NCBI GenBank assembly: GCA_964350245.1
Contig: CAYGJC010000002.1
Location: forward strand, 1 to 64,000
Direction: 5' to 3'
Length of the DNA stretch: 64,000 nucleotides
Source of the DNA: JAJACP01 sp964350245
Lineage (GTDB): Bacteria; Chlamydiota; Chlamydiia; Chlamydiales; JAAKFR01
Made by a program: the position numbers and the translations under genes. Numbering within the stretch: position 1 is the stretch's first letter; each line of letters begins with the position of its first letter. Below the pieces are notes generated by a model that did not search any database, was not told where the DNA came from, and saw only the letters and a program-made list of their open reading frames with translations. Shown here piece by piece: positions 16,689-24,721 of this stretch.

Positions 16689-17135
16689 CTACTTAACACG
16701 AGAAGCTAATCGAGGACGCGAAGCTGTGTGAGAGTCCATCTCTTTGGTTAAGTCCGGAAGCTCCTTTAGGGGCTTCCACTCTTTCATTCCTTCACCCCAA
16801 ACCAAAGACTTTTCCGAAACCTGCTCTTGCTTGCGCAGTTCAATCAGCACAGGAAATTCCAAAGGACCCACCTGCTGGTGAGAGGAGTCGAGGTAGTACC
16901 ACATTTTAAGCCATGCGTCGCTCTGTTGAGGGGGAGGAGGAGCCACACGGCGTCTCTTTCTGATGACGACACGTTTGGGAAGAAAAGCAGCGAGAAGGAC
17001 GCCCAGGATGCCTAAAAAAAGACCGATGAAAAACCAGGTTGTAGGATTCCGCCCTCGACGCTTAGCAAAGTAGCTCGCCAAACACCCGAAAAAAACCCAA
17101 AAAAGAAAAAGATTGAGCAGTTGCATTATTCCCAT
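16689..17135 (-). CDS. membrane protein with C-terminal GYF_2 (DUF4339) domain
   Basis: About 148 residues if started at ATG 17135 (ATG 17126 also possible; the open frame to 17213 would overlap the divergent Asp23 gene). Two hydrophobic segments at the N-terminus (LLNLFLFWVFFGCLASYF and WFFIGLFLGILGVLLAAF) are joined by a basic loop, followed by a basic linker and a GYF_2 domain: WYYLDSSHQQVGPLEF, then VWGEGMKEWKPLKEL. GYF_2 domains are thought to bind peptides and are common in membrane proteins of unknown role. It has no clear ribosome binding site. Confidence 0.7.
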   Translation of the reverse strand: MGIMQLLNLFLFWVFFGCLASYFAKRRGRNPTTWFFIGLFLGILGVLLAAFLPKRVVIRKRRRVAPPPPQQSDAWLKMWYYLDSSHQQVGPLEFPVLIELRKQEQVSEKSLVWGEGMKEWKPLKELPDLTKEMDSHTASRPRLASRVK

Positions 17136-17188
17136 AACTGGAATATATTTTACCTGAAGCTTCCTATATTTACAATCACGAGGTTTGT

Positions 17189-17653
17189 ATGGAGAATACG
17201 AAATTAGATACAAAAGAATTTGAGCTCCCCGAGACGGTCTTTAGCCGAGATATCGAAACCCGTGTGATTCAAGCAATTATTTTGCAGAGTTTGAGCAAGA
17301 TCGAAGATGTGGGGTTAATTGGTGGCACTTTAATCGATACACTTTTGGGACGTGCCGATACAGACCGTGTGAAAGGAATTGCTGTCGAACAGGACAGCAA
17401 AAATCATCAAGTCAAGGTCAAAGTCGAGATCAACGTGAAGTATGGTATCTCCATTCCCGAGAAAGCGGAGGAGGTGCAAACAAAAATTGTTGAAGAGATT
17501 ATCCATCTGACAGGACTGCATGTAGCGACTGTCCATGTAGTCATTAAGGGACTCATTCCAGAAGCAAAAGAGAAAAAAGAGACATCAGAAGAGACCTATC
17601 CTGCTTCTCTGATTGGAGAGGAATTAGAAGAAGAAGAAGTCAATGCGTGCTGA
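17189..17653 (+). CDS. Asp23/Gls24 family protein
   Basis: A 154-residue protein in which residues about 30-130 fit the Asp23/Gls24 (DUF322) family: a KVKVEINVKYGISIPEKAEE strand region, then VQTKIVEEIIHLTGLHVATVHVVI. In Firmicutes these proteins sit at the membrane through a partner and relate to envelope stress; the role in this lineage is unknown. The end is acidic (EELEEEEVNA). The next gene, a small membrane protein, starts within its last codons, which fits the Asp23-with-anchor arrangement. Confidence 0.78.
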   Translation: MENTKLDTKEFELPETVFSRDIETRVIQAIILQSLSKIEDVGLIGGTLIDTLLGRADTDRVKGIAVEQDSKNHQVKVKVEINVKYGISIPEKAEEVQTKIVEEIIHLTGLHVATVHVVIKGLIPEAKEKKETSEETYPASLIGEELEEEEVNAC

Positions 17654-18086
17654 GCATCTTCTCATTACTGTGAGTGCTCTTCTTCTTAGCTTTTTCTTAT
17701 ATGGCATTGGGACTCTATTAATTGCTTTTGAACTGCTAGCTTGGGGTCTTGTTTCCTTTTTGTTTGGAACTCTCTTTCTCTTTCTCTTTTATTTGGTTTC
17801 TCGTAGACGCTACATGCTCATCCGGATGGGAAGTGTAGCAATCGATGAAAAAGTCATTCGGCAGTTTGCAGAAGATGCTTTACAAGGGCTTTTTCCTAAT
17901 CAGAAGATTGCCTGTGAAGCGATTGTGCACACGAAGGGAAAGATTGAAATTTTGGCCGATATCCCGTATCTCTCAGAGCAGAGAAGGGAGCAAAAACTCG
18001 AAGAGATCGAGACGGCACTCTGCACAACTCTCTTAAAACACTGCGGCTGGAAGGGGACTTTTATCTTTAATGTTAGCTTTTCTTGA
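17643..18086 (+). CDS. small membrane protein paired with the Asp23-like gene
   Basis: A 147-residue protein with two hydrophobic segments at residues about 6-57 (LLITVSALLLSFFLYGIGTLL and GLVSFLFGTLFLFLFYLV, given as parts) and a soluble C-terminal half of alternating strands and helices (IACEAIVHTKGKIEILADI). This is the layout of AmaP-type anchors for Asp23, though sequence similarity was not tested. It overlaps the Asp23-like gene by 11 bases and the permease by 17, so the three are one transcription unit. Confidence 0.6.
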   Translation: MRAEHLLITVSALLLSFFLYGIGTLLIAFELLAWGLVSFLFGTLFLFLFYLVSRRRYMLIRMGSVAIDEKVIRQFAEDALQGLFPNQKIACEAIVHTKGKIEILADIPYLSEQRREQKLEEIETALCTTLLKHCGWKGTFIFNVSFS

Positions 18087-19395
18087 TCGGTTTTTTCTCC
18101 TCAAAGAGCGCAAAACAACAATTAAGCGAGAGGTGCTTGCCGGGGCCACGACGTTTTTGACTCTGGCCTATGCACTTTTGGTGATTCCCTCTATTCTATC
18201 TGAAGCAGGACTTGACTTTGGTGCGACGCTGGTTGCAACCGCACTTGTTGGCGCTTATAGCACGTTTATGATGGGGGTGTTAGCGAATTATCCTTTCGTT
18301 TTGGCGCCTGGGATCGCGCTTTGTGTCTACTTCTCCTACTCTGTTGTGCTCGGCGCGGGACATACGTGGCAAACCGCTTTGGGGATTGTCTTTTTAACAG
18401 GTGTCATTCTTTTAATTTTAAATCTCTTGCGCATTCGGCAGCTGTTGATACAAGTGATTCCGCAGTCGCTTCGCTTAGCCACAACAGCTGGCATGGGTGT
18501 CTTTTTAGCGCTCATCGGACTCAAGAATGCAGGCATTATTGTAGCGCATCCAATGACCTTAATTGCGTTTGGTGACCCCAAATCGGTGGCGCATGTGATG
18601 ACGGCTATAGGGCTTATCTCAATTGGGACGATGCTTACCTTCCGAATACCGGGCGCGCTTTTCTTAGGTATTTTGATTGTTTGGATCCTCAGTTTATTTT
18701 TTGGAGCAGCCCATTTTGAGGGGCTAGTTTCTCTTCCTTCCTCGTTGATGCCGACTCTCTTTCAGCTTGATGTGGTCGAAGCCTTTCAACCCAAGCATTT
18801 GGGTGTGCTGATCTCTTTTCTCTTTGTTGGATTATTTGACTCAACAGGCACTCTTGTGGGGTTAGCTGAAGAGGGAGGTTTTCTTGAAAAGGATGATCCT
18901 AAATCTAAAAAATGCCACTTTCCTAGAGTGACCCGGGCTCTGATGCCAGACACAACGGGAACGATTCTCTCTCCGCTTCTAGGAACCACATCGGTGGCAG
19001 TCTACCTGGAATCGGCCGCTGGTTTAAGTGTGGGAGGACGGACCGGTCTGACCGCCGTGACAGCCGCTTTTCTTTTCTTTTCAGCTCTTTTCTTTGCACC
19101 TTTCGCCGGCTCGATCCCTCTTTTTGCGACAGCGCCTGCTTTGATTATCATCGGAGGGATGATGCTGCGGTTGATTGCCCGCTTAGACTGGCAAGATCCT
19201 TCTGAGTGGATTCCGGCTTTTACAACACTCATTTTAATTCCGCTCACCTATAGCATTGCCAATGGTATTGCTGTAGGGTACATCATCTATTGCATGATTA
19301 AGTTGTTGTCCGGACGTTTCAGAGATGTGCACTGGTTTTCGTGGGTATTAGGGGTGCTGTTTGTCCTGAAATTTTTCTTTTTTCCAGGCAGTTAG
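18070..19395 (+). CDS. NCS2/AzgA-type purine (guanine/hypoxanthine) permease
   Basis: A 441-residue inner membrane protein with about 12 hydrophobic segments. The start REVLAGATTFLTLAYALLV and the later GLFDSTGTLVGLAEEGGF, RALMPDTTGT and GTTSVAVYLESAAGLSVGGRTGL (given in pieces) are the AzgA-branch signatures, including the substrate-contacting Asp/Glu. It likely imports purine bases by proton symport, useful to an intracellular bacterium. The last 48 bases overlap the convergent uvrC. Confidence 0.88.
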   Translation: MLAFLDRFFLLKERKTTIKREVLAGATTFLTLAYALLVIPSILSEAGLDFGATLVATALVGAYSTFMMGVLANYPFVLAPGIALCVYFSYSVVLGAGHTWQTALGIVFLTGVILLILNLLRIRQLLIQVIPQSLRLATTAGMGVFLALIGLKNAGIIVAHPMTLIAFGDPKSVAHVMTAIGLISIGTMLTFRIPGALFLGILIVWILSLFFGAAHFEGLVSLPSSLMPTLFQLDVVEAFQPKHLGVLISFLFVGLFDSTGTLVGLAEEGGFLEKDDPKSKKCHFPRVTRALMPDTTGTILSPLLGTTSVAVYLESAAGLSVGGRTGLTAVTAAFLFFSALFFAPFAGSIPLFATAPALIIIGGMMLRLIARLDWQDPSEWIPAFTTLILIPLTYSIANGIAVGYIIYCMIKLLSGRFRDVHWFSWVLGVLFVLKFFFFPGS

Positions 19396-21162
19396 TGTTT
19401 CTACATCTTTTTTGGTGATTCCCGGAACAGAGCTCCACTGTTCAGCCGTGGCTTCCATAATCCGCTTCAGACTTCCAAAGCGATGTAAAAGACGCTTTTT
19501 TTTCACAGGACCGATTCCGGTAATGGTATCCAGAGCGCTTCCCAAGCTTTTTTTTCCACGGCGGGCTCTTTGAAACGTAATGGCAAATCGGTGTGCTTCG
19601 TCGCGGATTTGTTGCAGCAAAAAAAGAATAGGGGAGTTGGGCTTGAATGTGTGGGGTTCCTTTGTTCCCGGAGAAAAAACGCGCTCGGCAGTCATGCCTC
19701 GGTCGTGCCGTCCCTCTTCTTTGACTACGGCAATCACATCGACTGTACTCACGTTGAGAGAAGAGAGTATATCAAGGGCAAGGTTGAGGTGTCCTTTACC
19801 CCCATCAATCACAAGCAGATCAGGTAGATTATCTTCCTCCTTGGCTCGCTTATAACGGCGAGTAAGCACTTCTTTGAGTGCACCGTAGTCATCAGAAGGA
19901 TCAGCCGTTGTAATCTTGTATTTTCGGTAACTCTTGGGCTCTTTTTCGCCCCCAGAAAAGACAATCATGGCGCTTACAGGTTCACTGCCACTGATGTTTG
20001 AGCTATCGAAACACTCAATCCGCTCGGGGTAGTTGGTGAGATGAAGTGTCTCTTCCATGGCCAGAAGAGTCTGCTCTTTAATGTCACCAATCCGTCCAAA
20101 TTTGGCTTCGGCATTCGCGCGCGCCATCTCAACAAGAGCGCGCTTGTTGCCCCGTTTGGGGACATGAAGCTGTACGTGGATTAATGTCTCGACCTCCGAG
20201 CTCACCTCTAGTGGAAGAAGAATGGCTTCTGGAAGCTCTTCTTGGTCGGCGTACTGCTGGATTAGGAAAGAGGCTAACAGATCCGTATCTTCTTGGGCGT
20301 TATGGCGAAAAACATGGTCATGCGCGGAGATCAGCTTACCCTCTCTAAAAAGCAATTGTGTGACCACAACCGTATCTGCTTCGCGGTAAAGAGCAATGGA
20401 ATCGAGATCGGCTGTTCCGGCTTTCTCCACCTGCTGTTTTTCCAGCGTCTTTTCGACGTATTGCAGAGTGCCGTAAATGCGGTCAGCCTTTTCAAATTCA
20501 AGAGCCTCTACGGCCGCTTCCATTTCTGCCTTGAGCTCCTTGCGGATGGTAGCGTCCTTCCCCTTCAAGAACTGGATCAACCGTCTCACTTGGCTATCGT
20601 ACTCCTCTTGCGTACATTTGTTGACGCACGGCGCGATGCATCGTTTTAAATCGTAGAGAATGCAGGGGCGTGTGCGACTTGCCAGCTCTCGATCAGAGCA
20701 CTGCCTGATAGGAAACAGAGAGCGGAGAAGTTCCAGCGTTTGCCGTGCTGCGTGCCCATTTGTATAGGGGCCAAAATAGAGGTTGCCTGGCGGCGGCTTG
20801 CCCTTAAAGCGCGCAACGCGGAGCATGGGCCATTGATCTTTATGGTTGATCATCAGGCTAAAATACGTCTTATCGTCCTTGAGCAGAGCATTGTATTTGG
20901 GGCGGTGTTTTTTAATCAGGTTGTTTTCTAAGATGAGCGCCTCTTTTTCGGAAGAGACCACAAGCGTATCAATGGAGGCAACTTGAGCGATGAGATAGGG
21001 GATCATCTCCCTACCGTCACCGCCGGAGGCGAAGTACTGTTTGACGCGACTTTTGAGGTTTTTGGCTTTGCCGACATAGAGGATTTTCCCGTCGCTATTT
21101 TTCATCAAATAAACGCCGGGCGAGGTCGGAAACCGCTTCAGTTGCTCTGTATCAAATTCCAT
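19348..21162 (-). CDS. uvrC: excinuclease ABC subunit C
   Basis: A 604-residue nucleotide excision repair nuclease. The N-terminal GIY-YIG domain (SPGVYLMKNSDGKILYVGKA, residues 14-33) cuts 3' of the lesion; a UVR motif (EKADRIYGTLQYVEKTLEKQ) lies near residue 205; the RNase H-like domain has ECFDSSNISG and VIDGGKGHL; tandem helix-hairpin-helix motifs (ITGIGPVKKKRLLHRFGSL) end it. Acts with UvrA and UvrB. Divergent from the DUF234 ATPase with the half-site array between them. Confidence 0.97.
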   Translation of the reverse strand: MEFDTEQLKRFPTSPGVYLMKNSDGKILYVGKAKNLKSRVKQYFASGGDGREMIPYLIAQVASIDTLVVSSEKEALILENNLIKKHRPKYNALLKDDKTYFSLMINHKDQWPMLRVARFKGKPPPGNLYFGPYTNGHAARQTLELLRSLFPIRQCSDRELASRTRPCILYDLKRCIAPCVNKCTQEEYDSQVRRLIQFLKGKDATIRKELKAEMEAAVEALEFEKADRIYGTLQYVEKTLEKQQVEKAGTADLDSIALYREADTVVVTQLLFREGKLISAHDHVFRHNAQEDTDLLASFLIQQYADQEELPEAILLPLEVSSEVETLIHVQLHVPKRGNKRALVEMARANAEAKFGRIGDIKEQTLLAMEETLHLTNYPERIECFDSSNISGSEPVSAMIVFSGGEKEPKSYRKYKITTADPSDDYGALKEVLTRRYKRAKEEDNLPDLLVIDGGKGHLNLALDILSSLNVSTVDVIAVVKEEGRHDRGMTAERVFSPGTKEPHTFKPNSPILFLLQQIRDEAHRFAITFQRARRGKKSLGSALDTITGIGPVKKKRLLHRFGSLKRIMEATAEQWSSVPGITKKDVETLTAWKKEKFQDKQHP

Positions 21163-21200
21163 TCCTCAACAATACTCTCTAGGACAATTTCAATTCAACG

Positions 21201-21240
21201 AGATATGTCCACTTATAAAATTCTATAAATGGACATATCT
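21201..21240. repeat. near-perfect 40-base inverted repeat, first of two
   Basis: Arms 21201-21217 and 21224-21240 (17 bases, one mismatch, 6-base loop AAATTC). Each arm ends in the half-site AGATATGTCC or its complement. Lies between the divergent starts of uvrC and the ATPase. Confidence 0.85.
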
Positions 21241-21242
21241 TG

Positions 21243-21272
21243 TTGCGCAAAAGAGATGTGTCCATTTATAAT
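21243..21272 (+). promoter_or_regulatory. possible promoter for the DUF234 ATPase
   Basis: TTGCGC (21243-21248), 18-base spacer, TATAAT (21267-21272). The -10 is perfect, the -35 matches at three positions. The -10 lies inside the second inverted repeat, as expected for a repressible promoter. Confidence 0.4.
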
Positions 21273-21293
21273 GATTTATATCTGGACATATCT
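21254..21293. repeat. second, diverged copy of the 40-base inverted repeat
   Basis: Half-sites AGATGTGTCC (21254-21263) and GGACATATCT (21284-21293) have the same 30-base offset as in the first copy. A fifth half-site, GGACACAT (21301-21308), lies directly before the ATPase ATG at 21311. The repeat covers a perfect TATAAT, so it may be an operator. Confidence 0.75.
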
Positions 21294-21310
21294 CAATTTC
21301 GGACACATAG

Positions 21311-22789
21311 ATGAGTAAGCAAAATATCGTAGGAAGGGAAGAGGAACTTGAGATTCTAGATGAGGCAATACGCTCAAAAGAGGCTGAATTTATTGCTATA
21401 TATGGGCGTAGACGTGTTGGGAAAACATTTTTGATACGGGAGTACTTCGAGCATAAAGGAATTTATATAGAAGCAACAGGGATTAAAGATGCGCCTTTGA
21501 AAACGCAATTGGAGGAGTTTGTCAGGGCGTTTTCTGCTGTTTTTCACGGGGGAATTAAGCTTCATGTGCCACGGGACTGGAATGAGGCCTTTAAAATGGT
21601 GACCGAAGCAATAGAGGCGCAGCCAAAAAATAAAAAAGTCATCCTTTTTTTAGATGAGCTTCCTTGGATGGCTTCACGCCGATCCAAGTTGGTGCAGTAT
21701 TTAGATTACTATTGGAATCGGCACTGGTCCTCTTTGAAAAATTTCATTCTCATTACCTGTGGGTCGGCAGCTTCGTGGATGCTGGATCATCTAATTTTTG
21801 CAACAGGAGGGCTTTATAACCGGATCACAAAGCGGATTTTACTCGAGCCCTTTTCATTGAAAGAGACCGAGCTGTTTTTTGAGAGTCGATCGATCAAGCT
21901 GAAGCGGAAGCTGATTTTAGATCTGTATATGGTCATGGGAGGCATTCCCTTCTATTTGAAAGAGGTAAGGAAGGGAAAATCAACCGTGCAAAACATTAAT
22001 GACCTTTGCTCCAATAAAAAAGGGTTACTGCATGGGGAATTTTCGATCCTTTTCCAATCCTTATTTGATCATGCAGAGTATCATTTAGATATTGTGCGTG
22101 CTATTGTTCACTCCGGTAATACCGTTTCAAGAGAGAAACTCATTGAAATCACGGGCATTCCTTCTGGTGGGGCCATCAATAGAAGGCTTGATGAGTTACA
22201 GGCTTCTAACTTTATTCAGAGCCACATTCCTTACGGAAAGCGAAAAAGAGATCGCGTTTTTAGAGTGATCGATGAGTATACCTTGTTCTACTTAAAATGG
22301 ATTGAGCCTCTTATTGAAAAAGGAGGGCGTACAAGTAGCGCTGGTCACTGGCAAAAGATTTATAACACCCCGGCCAGATCCGTCTGGGCAGGACTAGCAT
22401 TTGAGAATATTTGCTTAAAGCATGTGAGTCAAGTAGCTGAGGCTTTAGGATTAAAACACATTGCTTATTCTTCAGGCAGTTGGCGTTTCGTTCCTTCTAA
22501 AAGATCTAAGAAAAACGGTGCACAGATTGATCTGCTGTTTGATCGGGATGATGATGCGATTACCGTCTGTGAAATCAAATATAGCGACAAAGAGTTTGTG
22601 GTTGATAAAGCGTATGCGAGAGCGTTAGATCAGAAGTTGGATGTTTTTGAACAGAATTTTCCTTCAAAAACCCATCCAACGCGCAAGCAGATCTATCTAG
22701 CGATGCTATCACCCTTTGGGGTAAAAAAGAACATCTATTCGGAAGATCTTGTGCATAACCACGTCAATTTAGACGACCTATTCGATTAA
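21311..22789 (+). CDS. AAA-type ATPase with C-terminal DUF234 (PD-(D/E)xK-like) domain
   Basis: A 492-residue protein. The N-terminal ATPase_2 domain has Walker A GRRRVGKT (about residues 32-39) and Walker B VILFLDELPW (about 114-123) and an arginine-rich sensor region. A winged-helix part follows (IPSGGAINRRLDELQASNFI), then DUF234, with a nuclease-like core GAQIDLLFDRD ... CEIKYS that fits D-x(n)-E-x-K. Such proteins are common in archaea, Bacteroidetes and some intracellular bacteria, often in several copies, and their role is not established. No partner gene is seen. Presence between uvrC and mutS, with its own repeat array upstream, suggests insertion. Confidence 0.88.
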   Translation: MSKQNIVGREEELEILDEAIRSKEAEFIAIYGRRRVGKTFLIREYFEHKGIYIEATGIKDAPLKTQLEEFVRAFSAVFHGGIKLHVPRDWNEAFKMVTEAIEAQPKNKKVILFLDELPWMASRRSKLVQYLDYYWNRHWSSLKNFILITCGSAASWMLDHLIFATGGLYNRITKRILLEPFSLKETELFFESRSIKLKRKLILDLYMVMGGIPFYLKEVRKGKSTVQNINDLCSNKKGLLHGEFSILFQSLFDHAEYHLDIVRAIVHSGNTVSREKLIEITGIPSGGAINRRLDELQASNFIQSHIPYGKRKRDRVFRVIDEYTLFYLKWIEPLIEKGGRTSSAGHWQKIYNTPARSVWAGLAFENICLKHVSQVAEALGLKHIAYSSGSWRFVPSKRSKKNGAQIDLLFDRDDDAITVCEIKYSDKEFVVDKAYARALDQKLDVFEQNFPSKTHPTRKQIYLAMLSPFGVKKNIYSEDLVHNHVNLDDLFD

Positions 22790-22920
22790 AAAAAGAGGTT
22801 TAAGAGTTGTCGTTCTCTTTTCTTTAATCTGTCAAAAAGGGCTATTTTTTAATGGGAATTTAAATCTCCCTAAAATAAGATCTTAAATCTTGAGCAATTC
22901 TTTATAAAAAAAGGAAATTG

Positions 22921-24708
22921 ATGGCTGCTATCGCTCCCTATCCAAAATACTCAGATTATTCACACGTAACTTCAAGTGATCTGCTGTCAAAAAGATCTGA
23001 GGTCATTACGGCTATTTTCCCAAATAACTTGCTAGGGAGAGTACAAATTTCGGCTTTTCTCGTCCTGTCATCGGCTGGAGGGTATACGCTTCTTCTAGGA
23101 GATGCGCTCTCTTTTGTAGGTTTGCGAAATTCCACTGACACTCTACGTGAAGTATCTCCTGTGATCTTTGATTGTGTATCAAGAAGTTGTTCTACTGAAC
23201 TTCAACAAGCGGTTCGTAGTCACGGAAGGGCTATTACAGGATCGCCGCCTCTTGTTGCGCTTGAAATCGATCTTGATACGCGAAATTGTTTTTCTAAACT
23301 CTTTTACCCGAGTTATTCAGGTCCGGATCCTCAAGTAGAATTGATTCGGGTAATAAGCGCGCAAGCGGACGAAGTGTATATTGGAAAATATCGGATTAAG
23401 AAAATGGCAAATACTTGGCAGCCTCCTGCAGCGCGTCCCCACTGGCAAGGATTGGCATTCGAACAAAGTGATCGGGTGATCCGTACCTGGTTGCATGCAC
23501 CGAATCCTCAAGCTCTGCAAAGTGCGCGCGATGCAGCTCAAAGTTTAATTGACAGATCTGTAGAAGCTGAAAGACGCAAACAAACTGAAATAAACAATCA
23601 AACAGCCCAGAGGCGGTATAGAGGGCAGCGTAAGAAACAATTGGATGGTGAACTCGCTGCAATCAGACAAACTTTGCAGGAGCAGCGCAATCACCTTCAG
23701 TACTTAACCGCTCAAACGGTCAATTCTGCCGCTCAAACAACTTTACAATGTGCTATCACAATGCAAGTCAATCAGGCAGACAAAATCCGGCTATTAGAAC
23801 GGTTTATCTGTCAGCGGATTGTAACGACTATTGACTGCGCTTTAGGTGCAGTATCGTGGGAAGAACTGCAAATTGGAACAGCCACAATCGAGAGTTTTAT
23901 CCGCCAAAAATTCAATGCATTGGAACAAAGGATTCCTATTTTAGCTGAACGGAGCGCTAGATCTGAACCTGCATGGGATACTTCTGAAGGTGGTCAGCCA
24001 GCTTTAACAATGGGCAGAGGCGGAACATTGACAGACCGGGTCCAATTCAGAGACGAAGTGATGCCATGGAGAAAAGCATGGTTACAGCAAAATTTCCAGC
24101 AGTTTTGTCAAGAAAAAGTCGGTCATCCTGTCCCAACACATGCAGAACGACCTAGCTTGGAAAGAGAGTGGAAGCAAGAGTTAAGCAAAAAATTAAAGTG
24201 GGTAACAGATCGATTACGCAAAAGCGATGATGATCTAAAAATCATGGAAAACCATACGTTTGTTGATATAGACATCAGGATATTTGATGCGCATAGACAG
24301 CACATGCTGCAGATTCTTCGGAGAGGAGATCAACATACCTATGGTTTAAGCTTAGAGTTGGACAAGCTGTATAGAGAGCGTGATTTTCTGCGCACTCCTG
24401 CACGTCACCATAACTCTGTCCATTTAGTCAAACGGATTGCGACAGGCGGGGAGGTCTATTTTGGAGTCGCTCCATCGCCTACTAATCCTACTGATCGTCC
24501 TGATCCAAACAGCAGTCTTAATGAAGTCCACATTCCTGTTCTTAATGTTCCAAATCCTTTTCAACAGGGAGCTCAAAACCCAAGACTGCCTCAAAGGGCC
24601 TCATCTAGCACATGGAAATGGGTTGCAGCAGCAGGGGTTGCTCTGGTTGCTGGAGCTTGGTTTGCCTATTTAAAGCAGCAGTCGGCTTGGCGCTCAGTTG
24701 AGCAGTGA
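22921..24708 (+). CDS. unknown coiled-coil protein with C-terminal membrane anchor
   Basis: A 595-residue protein from ATG 22921 with AAGGAAATTG just upstream. No family recognised. Residues about 215-290 are strongly helical and Gln/Arg-rich (RRYRGQRKKQLDGELAAI, LQEQRNHLQYL), a likely coiled coil; another helical part is at 420-500. One hydrophobic segment lies at the very end (WVAAAGVALVAGAWFAYL) followed by about 12 residues, so it is tail-anchored. No signal peptide. Lone gene between the ATPase and mutS with no counterpart expected there in Chlamydia. It could be a secreted membrane-associated effector, but that is inference from layout alone. Confidence 0.7.
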   Translation: MAAIAPYPKYSDYSHVTSSDLLSKRSEVITAIFPNNLLGRVQISAFLVLSSAGGYTLLLGDALSFVGLRNSTDTLREVSPVIFDCVSRSCSTELQQAVRSHGRAITGSPPLVALEIDLDTRNCFSKLFYPSYSGPDPQVELIRVISAQADEVYIGKYRIKKMANTWQPPAARPHWQGLAFEQSDRVIRTWLHAPNPQALQSARDAAQSLIDRSVEAERRKQTEINNQTAQRRYRGQRKKQLDGELAAIRQTLQEQRNHLQYLTAQTVNSAAQTTLQCAITMQVNQADKIRLLERFICQRIVTTIDCALGAVSWEELQIGTATIESFIRQKFNALEQRIPILAERSARSEPAWDTSEGGQPALTMGRGGTLTDRVQFRDEVMPWRKAWLQQNFQQFCQEKVGHPVPTHAERPSLEREWKQELSKKLKWVTDRLRKSDDDLKIMENHTFVDIDIRIFDAHRQHMLQILRRGDQHTYGLSLELDKLYRERDFLRTPARHHNSVHLVKRIATGGEVYFGVAPSPTNPTDRPDPNSSLNEVHIPVLNVPNPFQQGAQNPRLPQRASSSTWKWVAAAGVALVAGAWFAYLKQQSAWRSVEQ

Positions 24709-24721
24709 CTTAGCTATTCGA

